NCBI RefSeq assembly: GCF_037975245.1
Contig: NC_092577.1
Span: 13,571,013-13,635,012, forward strand
Source: Apostichopus japonicus
Lineage: Eukaryota > Echinodermata > Holothuroidea > Aspidochirotida > Stichopodidae
Length of the DNA: 64,000 nucleotides
Direction of reading: 5' to 3'
The notes under the pieces were generated by a model. It worked only from the letters and a program-made list of their open reading frames with translations, made no database searches and was not told where the DNA came from. Both the position numbers and the translations under genes were made by a program. This document shows, in pieces, positions 34,508-47,000 of the stretch. Each line of letters opens with the position of its first letter. The first letter of the stretch is position 1.

Positions 34508-35292
34508 GGCGCTCTACATTTCCTGGCCTTATCACCAAATGATTGATGATGCCAACAAATATCACTGTCGATGTTGCTGGTATAATTTGACTGGGAACTG
34601 AATCTTTGTCGGCTTCGAGATCGGCTTCGACTGCGCTCCCTGACCTCTGACTTTAGTGAAGCAATTTGGGCAGTGAGTTCACGGACTTGTTCACTTAGTT
34701 GTTGCACTTCTGATTTTTGTGCCTGGGCCTGGGGTGTTTGTATGGCAGCGATGGGAGGATATGCAGGAGTTACTTCCATGATTTTATCCGCTAACTCGGC
34801 TACGGTTTTGATAGGTGTGGTGTCGCTCATTGACGCCAGAATTAGTTGGGCGCTCGATGGAAGTCGCTGAACAAAAAGTTGTTTCAGAATGTTCGCATCA
34901 AGGGTGTTTGTACCTAGCAGCTGACGAATTTTGCGCAACAGTTGCGTGGGTTTTCGATCCCCCAATTCTTCCGAAATTAACAACTGGTGGAGCCGTTTTT
35001 GCTCCAAAGCCGTTGTTCGCTTAATCAACTCCTCCTTCAGTTTTTGATAGGGTCGGTCGCTTGGCTTACTTATAAGCAAGTCGCGTACTTCCTGAGCTAT
35101 TTCCGGTTGTAGGGACGATATCACGTAGGAATATTTTGTATCCTCGTTAGTAACTCTCCTTGTTACGAATTGCGCCTCGACCTGGGCGAACCAGATAATT
35201 GGGTCACTGGGCCAGTACGGAGGTATTTTAATACTAACTGTGGATAGCGATTGTTGTGTTTCGTGTGAATTTTCTGGATGTACAGTATAATA
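34456..35292 (-). pseudogene. Gypsy gag with zinc knuckle-like end
   Basis: The open frame has 278 codons. It contains PPYWPSDPIIWFAQVEAQF and YVISSLQPEIAQEVRDLL, a conserved gag core of animal Gypsy elements, then LGTNTLDANILKQLFVQRLP, an Arg/Ser repeat stretch, and CWHHQSFGDKARKCRAPC, an atypical zinc-binding cluster in place of CCHC. No in-frame ATG was found between the upstream stop (35295-35293) and the core, so the start is lost or lies at a non-ATG codon. Confidence 0.8.
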
Positions 35293-35370
35293 TTATTCCA
35301 ATGCGAAAAACAGTAGTAAAAAGTTATGCGATTTTTAGTACATGGGAAGTATTCAAGGCAACCTAGCTGA

Positions 35371-35388
35371 ATCACGTCGGGGTCACCA
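35371..35388 (-). promoter_or_regulatory. Primer binding site, tRNA-Trp type
   Basis: On the minus strand TGGTGACCCCGACGTGAT lies 10 bp inside the 5' LTR end. Its complement, ATCACGTCGGGGTCACCA, is the 3' end of metazoan tRNA-Trp including CCA. The match is from knowledge of that tRNA and was not searched. Confidence 0.8.
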
Positions 35389-35398
35389 CTTTAGACTT

Positions 35399-35536
35399 TA
35401 GGGTTATTAGGCGGTAAATTGTATAATGAAATATAAAAGTACGTCACTAACCTCAAACACTATAGTCCTTTTTGCGCTAGGTCGCCGTCTCGTACCAACC
35501 CTACAGACAGGCTCCAATGAAAAATCCAAACACAAA
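35399..35536 (-). repeat. Gypsy 5' LTR, 3' portion only
   Basis: It matches 30690-30827 of the other LTR and stops abruptly at CACAAA, where repeat R begins. The remaining LTR sequence does not follow R on the right. It is found near 62272-63192. Confidence 0.88.
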
Positions 35537-37010
35537 GCAAGATTGGGCTCAAATAGTCCAAGTAATTGTGGTCCTACATGTACCCATAAAGTAACCAACA
35601 CTATAGCCAACACTTCTGTGATCACAAATTGTGATTGGATTTTTGATCGGAAGGCACTTTTGAGATCTGAATATGGCGTCGAAAATGTAAGAAATATATG
35701 GTCACCTACAAGCGGGTCAACAGATATGATAACATTAGTGACCTCAAATCACATGACCGTTAAGTTTGAAAATGTTCCACCACCCCATTCACAACTTGTC
35801 CCAAAATATCAACCATGTCACACCTTGGCATTGGGAGTTAATTGCATTATATGTCTAAAAATTAACTTTGAACTTGTATACATACATAACTTCACACACA
35901 AAGGTCACCCGGGGGTCAACCCATTGACATTTTTGATCGGTGAGACCTAACTAAAGCATCAAAACTATAAAAATTAAAACATATTTTACTTGCCCATTTT
36001 CTCCCCCCAAAAAACTATTTTTTAACGTTAATTGACTTTTGGTGACCTCGGATCACATGACCATTAAGTTTGAAAATATTCCCCTGTACCATTTGCAACT
36101 TGGCCCAAAATATCAACCGTGTCACACCTTGGCACTGGGAGTTATTGCATTAAATGTCTGAAAATTAATTTTGACCTTATATAACTTAACACACAAAGCT
36201 CACCTGGGTGTCAACCCATTGACATTTTGATCGGAAGGTACCTTTGATATCCAAATCTAGCATCAAACCAAACATTTTCTTTTTCGCCCGTTTCCTTCCA
36301 AAATAAGCACATTTTTTCTAATGTGACCTTTGACCTTTTGACCTTGGTTTAAGATTCCAAAAACATCACGACAAGTCTGTACAGCCATCCTAACTCCGAC
36401 CGAAAAACTTTGACCCCCATATAACTTCGCACATGAAGGTCACACGGGGTCAACCTATTGACATTTATGATCAGAAGGTACTTTGACATCTGAAAATAGC
36501 ATCGAAACTGTAAAAATCCCCAAAACACTTAAAGGTCACCAGAGGTCAAACTGAGGTCAAGGGTCACCCAGATGCGGATCGATAATTGGATTACATTGAA
36601 GCAACTCCCAACCCTAACAGACAATTCGTTCTCAAGTTATCGCAAAAATACTAGTTTTATAACATTAAGTGACCTTTCGTGACCTCGGATCACATGCATG
36701 TTAAATTTCAAAATGTTCCCCTAACCAGTTTACAACTTGTCCCAAAATATCAACCTTGTCACACATTGGCACTGGGAGATATTGCAGTTTTAATATTTTC
36801 GTTTTTTGGACCATAACTGACCTTTTGTGACCTTTGTGGGCACCAAAAACAATAGGGCACACCTTCTCCATATGGCGGATCTATAGTCCAAGTTTGGCCT
36901 CAATCCAACAAGATAGAGCGTACCCAAGCAAGTGTCACAGATGCACACACACACATGCACACACTCTCCGCCTGCATGCATGCATAGGTTACGATTATCA
37001 TCGAAACCAA
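35535..37010. repeat. Repeat R, copy 2
   Basis: It is collinear with 12350-14950 from GCAAGATTGGGCTCAAATAG to GCATAGGTT, lacking the first 80-90 bp and one internal module. The terminal hairpin is present with a different stem (GGTTACGAT...ATCGAAACC) at 36985-37008. Confidence 0.8.
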
Positions 37011-37079
37011 AAACGAAACTTGATAAAGAAACATCACGTGGTAGGTAAATAACCCATAGTAAGTACATTATTCCTATTG

Positions 37080-37490
37080 TTTGCGGTTGAGGTCAAAGTT
37101 CATCTGAGGTCAACAGATGTCAACATTGAAAACACTTTACATTGGTAAGGCAAACTTCAGTTGAGCTAATACTTGGTGTGTGTGCAGTGTGTGTTCACAA
37201 TAGTTAATCGATATGCTCACTTCAAGGTCATCTGAGACGGAGAGAGATCAAACTATGAAAACTTCGTCATTTCAATAGCCTGATAAGGGAAACTTCCATT
37301 GAGCTCATACTTGGTACGTGCGTGTTCACCATGGTTAGTACAAGATCCACATTGTTAAGGTCCAAGCTCATGCCAGGGCAACAGAGGTCGAAGGTCGTGT
37401 CACGTCAACAGAGGTCTTAAAAAGAAGAAGTCGAATTATGCTCATGTTTTTTTTCTGCTAAAGGCAAGGAATCACAAAGCCCTTGGCTTT
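37080..37490. repeat. Second GGTCA-rich repeat tract
   Basis: Two imperfect modules share GCCTGATAAGGGAAACTTCC-like and GAGCT(A/C)ATACTTGGT text, with AGGTCA half-sites between. The tract ends GCTAAAGGCAAGGAATC, close to the end of repeat R, so it may belong to the same superfamily. Confidence 0.5.
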
Positions 37491-39240
37491 CTTCTTTAAA
37501 TATATGACATCATCGTGTATCAGTAGATACCCAAAATGACCACCGAGTAAAGATTCAATGTAACATTCTGCTACAGTCGAACTGGATTTCAGTCACGGTG
37601 ATCTGGATAACCTATTCTGATTAAACAGTGGGGTTGAGATTGTGTTCATAGGCAGATCCATCGGGGATGAGGGGAAGGAGGGGGGGGGGGAAGGCTGTCA
37701 CCCATGTTTTTCCTAATTATATTTATGGGTCCCAATTTGCGTTGCAATTTCATTGTGTCCCGTTAATTGTTGAGGTACCAACGAGATTTATTTATTGATA
37801 ACAGGAAACACGTTGAAGAAACACTTTAGGCCAATCCGAGACCGCCGTTTCTCCTGATCTTGAACAGGTGTAACAATTTTTTTGTGATAAATTGCTCGAA
37901 ATCTAAATTCGTCATTATGCGGTTATACATCTAATGGCTTTCCACTATCGTCAGGAACTCAGATGGAAGGCGGTTTGGTTAGTGGTGAAAGCAAGAAAGC
38001 AAGCAAAATAAGGCAATACAAGAGAGGTATAGATCTCTACACTGGCAATTACCGACTATGTCATGGAAACTTCTGCAAAATAAAAGATGGTAAGTCCTTC
38101 ATTTGATAAACATCGAGATGGAGTGCGTTGAGTACGATTACACAGTAATTACACTACGATGGTAAATACGAGTACCAAATATTGTACTCGAATACGACTA
38201 TGAATCCATCATGATGTCTGATACGATTACATTGCAATGTTGGAAGTTTACGGGGTACGAGTATGAACTCACTATAAATGTTACAGAGTAAGCGAAATGC
38301 ATTTTGGTAATATCTGGTTTATCACTCGCTTTAGGAGGCAAAGGTGAAAGTTGATTGTAACAATAGACAAGAACATCTCCTTTTCCAATAAAAGAAATTT
38401 TGTAAAAGAGGAGATAAATGGGCTCGGAACAAATCCAAGTATGACACCAAACAATGCTTTACTTTAAATGTAATTCATTTAGCACATGAAAGGAAGAACT
38501 TTCGTTTCCTCACAAATAAGATAAACATTGAGAAGGAATTGCACTGAGTGTTATGACGTATCAATCTATATTTGTATCATATTATGGCCTTTAACCAGTT
38601 CCAGTTGGAATATGACATAAACAAGAGAATGAAGTTACACAAATGACTTGCCATCAGCAAAGAACTTAAATGATTATTTATTTACATAAAATGATGAAAG
38701 TACTTTGTATCAAAATTTGAGAGATGACCCTTGAAAAATGTGCTCATCAACTAAAGGTTCTTACGTCACACAGAAGACCACCAGTTGCGTTTGTCAGCTG
38801 CAGAAACATATTCAACTGGTAAACAGTCAGACTTTTATCACCAGCAGCAAGATGTGTACAAGTCATTACAAAATCGTCAGGAACGATCCGGTGTTGAATG
38901 TCATCCAAAAGTGGTCAGATTTTGTTTATATGAAGTTGAAAGAACATTTTTCGTTGGCGTTATTAGAATTGATAAATCTCTGGATTCAATTTAACACTCA
39001 GGCAAACACCGATGAGCCTTCTGGTTCTAAAAAAGCTTACCGGACATGCTGCATAAGTTAATGCTGCAGATTTTGAAACCCGCAATATTAATATAAAAAC
39101 AGAATTAAATCTCTCAAATGTTTGGTGTTTTTTTTTCTGTGAGTATACATGACAAAGCAGGAATAAAGGTTTGCCTATTGTCAACCTTTTAAAAAATAAT
39201 CATTGGGTATGCTAGAAAGGACCATGCATGCCTACGTTTA
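37491..39240. other. Intergenic DNA, nothing recognised
   Basis: Short open frames on the plus strand (38738-39061) show no recognisable domain or codon bias. No bounded repeat was seen. Confidence 0.35.
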
Positions 39241-39242
39241 GC

Positions 39243-39245
<3 letters not shown>

Positions 39246-39293
<48 letters not shown>
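39246..39293. repeat. (TA)n microsatellite
   Basis: About 23 TA units. Confidence 0.93.
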
Positions 39294-39294
<1 letters not shown>

Positions 39295-39662
39295 AATTAT
39301 ATATAATCTAAAAGAGGCTACTATCCTTCAGTTACAAAAAATATTATTGGAATAAACTTAAGGGAAGACAGTTTCGTTTCCTAATCCCGATGACCAAATG
39401 AGACAATAACACCATTATTTACAGCTCAAGAAGTTAAAAGGGATTAGAAAACTCCTGTGTGTAGGCCTAATTACAGACATAATTTATAACCTAAATATGC
39501 CTACGAATGCACCATTTCGCGTCTAAAAATGTAATTTGTTTATCTTGGTGGGGGGCAATCTCGATCCCCTTCTTGGATGTTGCCTTCAACAACCTCACGA
39601 ACATACTCCCTCCTATTTATTAATTTTATTAATAATGTACAGGATAATTTACAGGATACATG

Positions 39663-39663
<1 letters not shown>

Positions 39664-39745
<82 letters not shown>

Positions 39746-39752
39746 ATATATA
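39664..39752. repeat. (TA)n tract directly left of the plus-strand retrozyme unit
   Basis: TA repeats with TTTATATTTA interruptions end exactly where the ribozyme-containing unit starts. Confidence 0.9.
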
Positions 39753-40070
39753 GTGGAATTTTTCTGGTGTGTAATTCTTTATTGATTTACTATATATCTG
39801 TCATACCACTTGCTACACATTCAATTCTTATTTACGGCTTGGCTTGCCTATAAAGAGTGGTTATTCTGTGTAAAATTGTCAGATTCAAAGCGCCAGGGGT
39901 GCACTCTGTACAATCATAACACACCAGTAGAATCATTGTGGTCGAGTGGTACAGACTTCGGTTCGTGACACAAAGATCCGGGGTTCGATTCCCACCTTCG
40001 TCTGATGAGTCCCAAAAGGACGAAACCGGTCGTGAAGTGGAATTTTTCTGGTGTGCTATTCTTTATTAAT
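39753..40070 (+). ncRNA. Retrozyme-like unit with hammerhead ribozyme, single copy
   Basis: The unit opens with GTGGAATTTTTCTGGTGTG and the same text returns at 40037 after the ribozyme, so it is slightly longer than one 284-bp unit. The A box TGGTCGAGTGG (39939-39949) and B box GGTTCGATTCC (39982-39992) are intact. The hammerhead (39995-40040) has CTGATGA (40002-40008), stem II GTCC/GGAC (40009-40012 and 40018-40021) with loop CAAAA, GAAA (40022-40025), CCGG, and GTC with predicted cleavage after 40031. Stem I is CTTCGT with GTGAAG. This is the best-preserved of the three cores. It lies 220 bp downstream of the kinase stop codon on the opposite strand. Confidence 0.82.
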
Positions 40071-40288
40071 ATATATTGATATATATATATATATATTGAT
40101 ATATATATATATATATATATAGATATATATATTGATATATATATATATACAAATATATACATGTATAACATACATACACACACACAGATACATAAATTCA
40201 TTAACTTCTTCTATACTCTTACAAATGTGTGTAATTACCACCACCTGCCTCTGAAGGTCGGAAAAAGAATTTAAAAACTTAAACAATT

Positions 40289-40501
40289 TCAAATCTGTCC
40301 CATACTCTCATCTGTTTTGTCTTCTCTGGATTGAAGAGAACGTCCCTCTTCGTCTTCTTGAAGAACAGCTAGCAGTTCAGTTACATCCACCTCTCCTCCA
40401 TCCTCATCGATGGGATGTAGCTCCCGAGGCTGTCTTAGCTGAGGATTGGTACTTCCGGAGGAAGTTAACATCCGTCCATGTGAGTTTTCTCCATCAGGTT
40501 C
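40289..40501 (-). CDS. Kinase gene exon 12: acidic C-terminal tail
   Basis: Acceptor TTTTTGTTGCAAAG, phase 0, 70 codons plus TGA at 40291-40289. The tail is Glu/Asp-rich with ELLAVLQEDEEG and has no tyrosine, so no phosphotyrosine docking site is present in this exon. On the minus strand an AATAAA word lies at 40067-40062, 222 bp past the stop, inside the retrozyme unit. Confidence 0.85.
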   Translation of the reverse strand, partial: EPDGENSHGRMLTSSGSTNPQLRQPRELHPIDEDGGEVDVTELLAVLQEDEEGRSLQSREDKTDESMGQI

Positions 40502-40994
40502 CTTTGCAACAAAAATTATTAAACGTACATTGTAATAGTAAAGTATCCAGAGGAGACTTGACAAGGGATGGTAAGTTCAGTAAAGTCTCAGTGAGATTCG
40601 GAAAAGCATACAATTTTGAAACAAATAAATCAATCAATTAAAAAGAATCAAGGAATGTCCCCTTTCGTGAAACTATAGTGATGCACAAATGTTGCAACAA
40701 GACTTAAGAAAACTTACAGCCATCTCGTCATCCACTGAAAACTGAATGTAATCACATCTTTTGGCCAACAATTCCCCAAGTTCTTCAGAAAGGTCCACGA
40801 ATTTTGGTCTGTCCGCTGGGTCCTCTTGCCAACATTTGAGCATCAACTGATAGCTAAAAACAGTAAGAAAATTAACAAACAGGTCGATATCACCCACCAA
40901 ATATGTTGTTTATTGTAAATTTTGTATTAAGTAGTTTCTTTTCATAATACAAGTACAAGTAATTAATAATATTAGTAAATAATAATACAAGTAC

Positions 40995-41091
<97 letters not shown>

Positions 41092-44000
41092 CAGACTGAC
41101 AATGGCTCTGAACATTGAAGGAAACTACTGTTTGGAAGTTTCGAATGTCTGCACTTGTGTTGATTGGAAACTTCTTCAGATCACACAGAACTATACTCAC
41201 ATGTCATCTGGACAATGCTCCGCTTTCTCCATACGATAGCCTTCTCGTAACTTATTCACCAGAAATCGCAGTGCCATGCCAGGATATGGCGATCCACCCA
41301 ATGTAAATATTTCATGTAATACAACGCCGAATGACCACCTAAGAAGTAAAATGAGACAGAATACTTGCACGTCGTTTTTATATTTCTATCGCCAGATTGA
41401 ACGTCAAGTTACCTTTATGAAACAGTACCTTATTGACCACATCTATACGCAAATTTTCCCAACAATTTCTTTTTATTCAGGAATATCTATATTTTTGCAA
41501 CCTTATGGTACATTTTTTATCGAAAATAATGATGTCACTCCCTCTGTTGTATGTTAAGCACAAGACCCAATATTTTCCTCTTGATCGAAATTTACAGAAA
41601 AGACGTAGAAAATAACTCAAGCAATACATGTTGTAAAGATTAAAGCTGCCATTCAAATCGACATATTGAATGATATGATTACTGTAATATACATATACAA
41701 TTCAAAGAGTAAAGAAAAGTAATTTCAAATTAATTTCTCATATTATTGTACAGAAGAAAAAATAACACACAGTACAGTATGAAATAGCATAATATGACGT
41801 ACACTTAAAACAGAAGTATTGCCAACTGGTTAGTATCCATAAAAAACTTCAATTCAACAAAGGTATTGATAGATTATAGACGAGAAAGATATAGGGGAGA
41901 AATAAACTAAAGGGTGGGAGAGAAATGGGAAAGAGAAATAAGAGGAGATAGATATAGAGATGATCGACCAACCCATTAAACAAGAAAGATCAGATTAACA
42001 GATGATGACAGGGGTTTAAATGTCAATTCTGTTCAGATTTGTTGTTGTTCTGTTCAGATTGTTGTTGTTGATATTCTTACCTTTTCATTCAACTTCTCTG
42101 TGTTTTGTTTATACTACTATTTTACTGTATTCTGAATGTATCTTTATAACTTTAATTTTTTTGTGTTTTGCTGCAGGGCGACAAATTTCCATATTTTATG
42201 GACGAAATAAATATCTATCTATCTATCTATCTATCTTTAGCTTGAAAAAACATGAAAAGAAACATATAGAGAAAGAAAAAGGTTTTAGTTTCTAGTGGTA
42301 CTATGACGTCATCTCAGATTTACCAAATTACAACTCCTCTGTGATATCTCCCTAACGAAACAAGATTTCTGTCAGCTGTTTGGGGAAAGCTGTTTTTCAC
42401 AAAGATCTCTCTCACATTAGCAAAACAATAATGGTTGTTGTGTTTGTGTCTTTTATTAATTTTACCAAAATACCAAAAGTTCAGATGATCGTGTACACTA
42501 GCGGCAAAGAAATTGCTGTCTGAAATTAACTTTGCGTCACGATTTATTGTAAATTTTCCTGGATCTTTAATATATAAACCACCAATATACGTATATACTA
42601 CCCAAACAATTTCTTAGACCGGAGCAATAAACTAAACTGTGAAGTAATCAAGCGAAATGTATACATTGCGATACTTACACATCGCTTTTCGAAGAACATA
42701 TCCCACTGAAAATAGTTTCTAGGCTACACCATTTAACAGGTATTTTCTTGTCTGCAGTTTCCTGCCTCTTATATCCTCTCTTGTAGATGTCATCGGACAT
42801 GCCAAAGTCAGATATTTTAACTTTTAAACCATCACCGACTAGCACATTTCGAGCTGCAAGGTCTCCATGATAACATTTTGCATTTTCCATGTAGGCCTTT
42901 CGATAAAAAATAAAGTAATTTTTAATATATATGTTGTGTTTGATTTATGGATCTTACAAAGTCAGCCTATACAGTTATTGGAACGTTCACGGTTTCACAT
43001 CTCGGTAATCTCTCGAACAGGGACACTGAAACAATAGCTACGCCACTGATAAAGTAAATATTTGCAAAGTTGAAGACTTTTGAAGTCTAACCAATTTGTA
43101 GACGACATATGTAGTCAACGGGATTAAAAGACCGAAGTGTGTATCTGGCTGGGGCTGAATATATTAACTTTAACCCTTGAAATGATTATATCGGACCATT
43201 TATACACTTACGAACTCACAGGCTCATTTCTAGCTGTGGCGAGAATCACCAATTTATATAATAACCAATGCTGATTGTGATGCAGACATCGCATCCTAAC
43301 ATTCAATGTTATATGGTTAGGCCTACTATAACATCAAGGGTGTTTGAAAGCTCACCATTCCATTTGTGATATCGCGAGCCACAATGATCTGTTTTTCTTC
43401 CCCTAAAGAGTATATCGGATCGATGGCTGAACTGCCTTCCTGGTGAAAGAATAAGGTGCAGTGAAGATAGTTATTAGATGAAGTCGAATATGTTTATTGA
43501 TCAAACAATGTAACATTCGTACATTTATAAACACAGCGTATTTCTAGCAATGCATATCTCAAGCTTGTAATCAGGGGGCGGATCCAGGATTTAAGAAAAA
43601 GAGGGTGTGTGGCCGTGTGGTCGTTGATGCCGATTCCCACGTGATCTACGAGTGTGAAGGATTCCTTTAAGGCTAAATTAAATCTTCAATTAGGTCGACA
43701 CGCACGATTGTGCTAATAACTACCTATAATATTGGGTCATTCCATATTAAATCACCAAATTTTGGAGTATGTTGTAGTTCGACATCTTTTAAAAAATTCC
43801 CAAGTTGATTGTATGATTGGAACACCATGAAATTGGCATACTCTGAAAATTTCAGTTGCATTGCTTCACAATTGGCCGATTTCTCATACTTTGAAATTCC
43901 GCAATTTGTCGCCACCTTAACATTTTGGCTTTTTCTTGACTTTTGAGGTCTCATTTCTCGGCAATTAAACATCCTACTACCTTTTTATTACTGCAGCCTA

Positions 44001-47000
44001 TAGAATCTATCCCATGAAACAGGAATATTAAAAATTAGGCTCCAAAACATTGTCTTGTGGAGGTGTTTTAGTGATAAATTGCCCCTAAACCATTGCTTCA
44101 GGGTACTTGATTCTTTCCGAGGTTATTATGTCTAGTACAAAAAATTCAAAATAATGATTACAATGCTTTCCTATAATATATTTGCAAGTTGTGCAACTCT
44201 AAAGTTGCTATTTCATGCTGCAATTCAGCATCAGGAAGGGGTTTTGATGCCAATTTTTTACCAAAGTAACCATGTTAGAGCTGTCAGGGTTTTATACTTT
44301 AATTATAAGTATAAAGTCCTTACACCTAAACAAATTTCAGGGTTCTAGCCTTTCTCAATATTAATTTACGAAGTTGTTAAGTTGCTCCGATTTACAAAAG
44401 AGGTCGTCTTTGACAGCCAATAACTCAAAACGCGTCATGTTGAAAAAATCTGATTATTTTTTGGGGAAGAGATATAGTACCACCCTGTTTGTACAAAATA
44501 TTTCAGGAGGGTTCTTCGCCTTATTTTGAAATTAAAAATCCTCAAAGTTTGGGATTTTCACCAAAAAAAAAAAACGTTTTGCCTATTTTGATGTTCCACA
44601 TGTTTGAGCCTGGGTATTGTACTTCAAGGTCATTCAATTCAATACTGTGCAGTTTTTAATGTCATATGAACAAATACTATTTGGTTTAATTCATTTAATT
44701 AAAAGACTTTACTCTAAAATGAATTTCAACCAGTACATACATGTAAAGTGTGTACAGTACATACGTTGTACTGGGTATACATGTACAGTGTGTATTAGTG
44801 TTAGGTGTAAACATAGTCTTCTGGCACTCATTGTCAATATACAATATTATATATACAATATTACAGAAAAGTATTAGCACATAAATTAATTTATAGTACT
44901 TTAGTATCCTCTAAGGGTAAAAGTACATCCATCGTAGAGACTGCTTGAGACATAACTACAATAGCATTGTATTTTGAGTTGTATGCAAGTCCAACAGTTT
45001 CTTTTGAAAGATGAATCTGGAGCTTTTGTGTTGCTGGTCCTTCCTGTTTTCTATGCCTAACAATTTGAACTGTTAGTTAATGTGAATACCTTTATATTTA
45101 CACTTACTGTATTGATTACTGTACCCACTTATAAAATCCTTGTCAGCAATCAAAGCATGTCTCCTCAAGTGAGCATTGAGAAAATAAATATTTTCAATGT
45201 TGGGTTGTCCATTATGTGGTTTATACACAACTTTGTGAAAGTATTTTTTTTGTATACTGTACTTTATCCATTTGGATAAGGAAAATGAGTAAAAATTGGC
45301 ATCAAAATTCATTCCTCATGCTAAATCGCAGCATGAAATAGCAACTTTAGAGTTGCACAACTTGCAAATATATTATAGGAAAGCATTGTAATCATTATTG
45401 TGTATTTTTTGTACTAGACATAATAACCTCTGAAAGAATCAAGTACCCTGAAGCAATGGTTTAGGAGCAATTTGTCACTAAAAATAGCACATTTTTTATT
45501 GAAAAATACAAAAATTGAATATTTGGACACTTTTAACTCCACAAGACAATGTTTTTGTAGCCCAATGTTTATATTCCTGTTCTATGGGACAGACTTTATA
45601 AGCATCTGTAATAAAAAGGTAATAGGATGTTTAATTGCTGAAAAATGAGATCTCAAAAGTCAAGAAAATGACAAATTACGTTGTGTGATAAATGGGCCAA
45701 TTGTGAAGCAATACAACTGAAATTTTCAAAGTATGCTTATTTCATGGTGTTCCAATCATACCAAACATTTGGGAATATTTGGGGAGGGTGCAGCAACAGC
45801 CATCCGTGATTTGACACGGAATTACCATATTATGTTTGGGTTGAACGGGGGGAGGGTAGGGGGGGGGGGGGGGTTGGGAGGGTTGGGTTTCAATCATACA
45901 ATCACACCCCAATTGCATCTGCACCTGGTAACCGCAATATTTAAATAGGGAATATATACCGTCAACGGTACACAAAGTATAAAATGAATGAACTCAAATT
46001 TATTTTTCACGTAATCACTGGTTTACTTTTAGCCAATTAAGATTGGTTCCTTAAATTATCAGATAAAATCGCATACATATACGTTACAGAGCAGTTCCAT
46101 ATTATCGCATACAGCTTACAGCTCTAGATGCGTAATTCATTACTGCCATATCATTGCATTCCCATAAAACGTTGCTGCTGTGTGGTAGGAAGAGGAACAA
46201 GTGGCATAGTCTTTACCTCTCGGCACTTCCTCAAGAAGTTGAGTAAATCTCCAAATTGCATATACTCAGTGATCAGGTAAAAAGGTTCTCTCCTTGAACA
46301 GCAGGCAACAAGGGACATGATATTTCTGTGTTCTCCAAGTGAGGAGAGTAACTTCATTTCATCTAAGAGGTCTTCATTAGCCTCGGCGAAAGCGCCGACT
46401 GTGAAGAAGTGTAAAATAAAAACGTACTATAAACGAATGCAATTACAACATCTTTGGACATGAAATGCAAAATACAGGGAATATTCTTTCCATTCTTTCA
46501 AACATAGTTCGACATGGTTCTAAATCGAATTGTATCCCAAAGGGATACATTGTGACGGAAGCAAAGTAAAGAGCTATTTATATGATCAGCAATCCCATAT
46601 GAATAAAGCCTGTGAATTTCCAGGATATCAATTGGAGAATAATTTCCTCCGAGAAATAATGTAATGTTAATTCATAAATAGAAAACTAATTTGGTCAAAT
46701 TATCAACACATTTGTCAGAGCAGAGAATGTTTGAGACGAACAGCACGATCTGACAGTGGCCTAGCAGGAAACAACAGGGCAATTATAGCAGTTATAGAAA
46801 TTCGTCCTCAAAGGAGATTCAACATTCACACGATCCCAACCATGGTTTGGGCTTTAAGTGAGAGATTACGAATACCAGGTACTTCTATACTCCTGAATAT
46901 GGCATGCACTCTCAGGCCCTACAGACAACACAGGGTCCCGACGGGCGTCTCCAGCGAGATGGGTGGTTACTTTTTCAGTCATTGTCACCGTGCACCCCCC

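Larger units (their letters stand above)
30690..35536 (-). mobile_element. Ty3/Gypsy-class LTR retrotransposon, inactivated
   Basis: Order on the minus strand: a truncated 5' LTR (35536-35399), primer site (35388-35371), gag (35292-34456), protease, reverse transcriptase, RNase H, integrase (34507-31296), polypurine tract and 3' LTR. Pol is broken by TGA at 34102-34100, a frameshift near 33797, TGA at 33614-33612 and TAG at 31892-31890. RT before RNase H before integrase is the Gypsy order. There is no envelope-like frame between integrase and the 3' LTR. The 5' half of the 5' LTR is missing here and is found near 62.3-63.2 kb. Confidence 0.9.

Noticed and set aside
43580-43610. hAT end CAGGGGGCGGATCCAGG-like
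   Set aside because: No opposite end or 8-bp target repeat was found nearby, so it is at most a truncated remnant.
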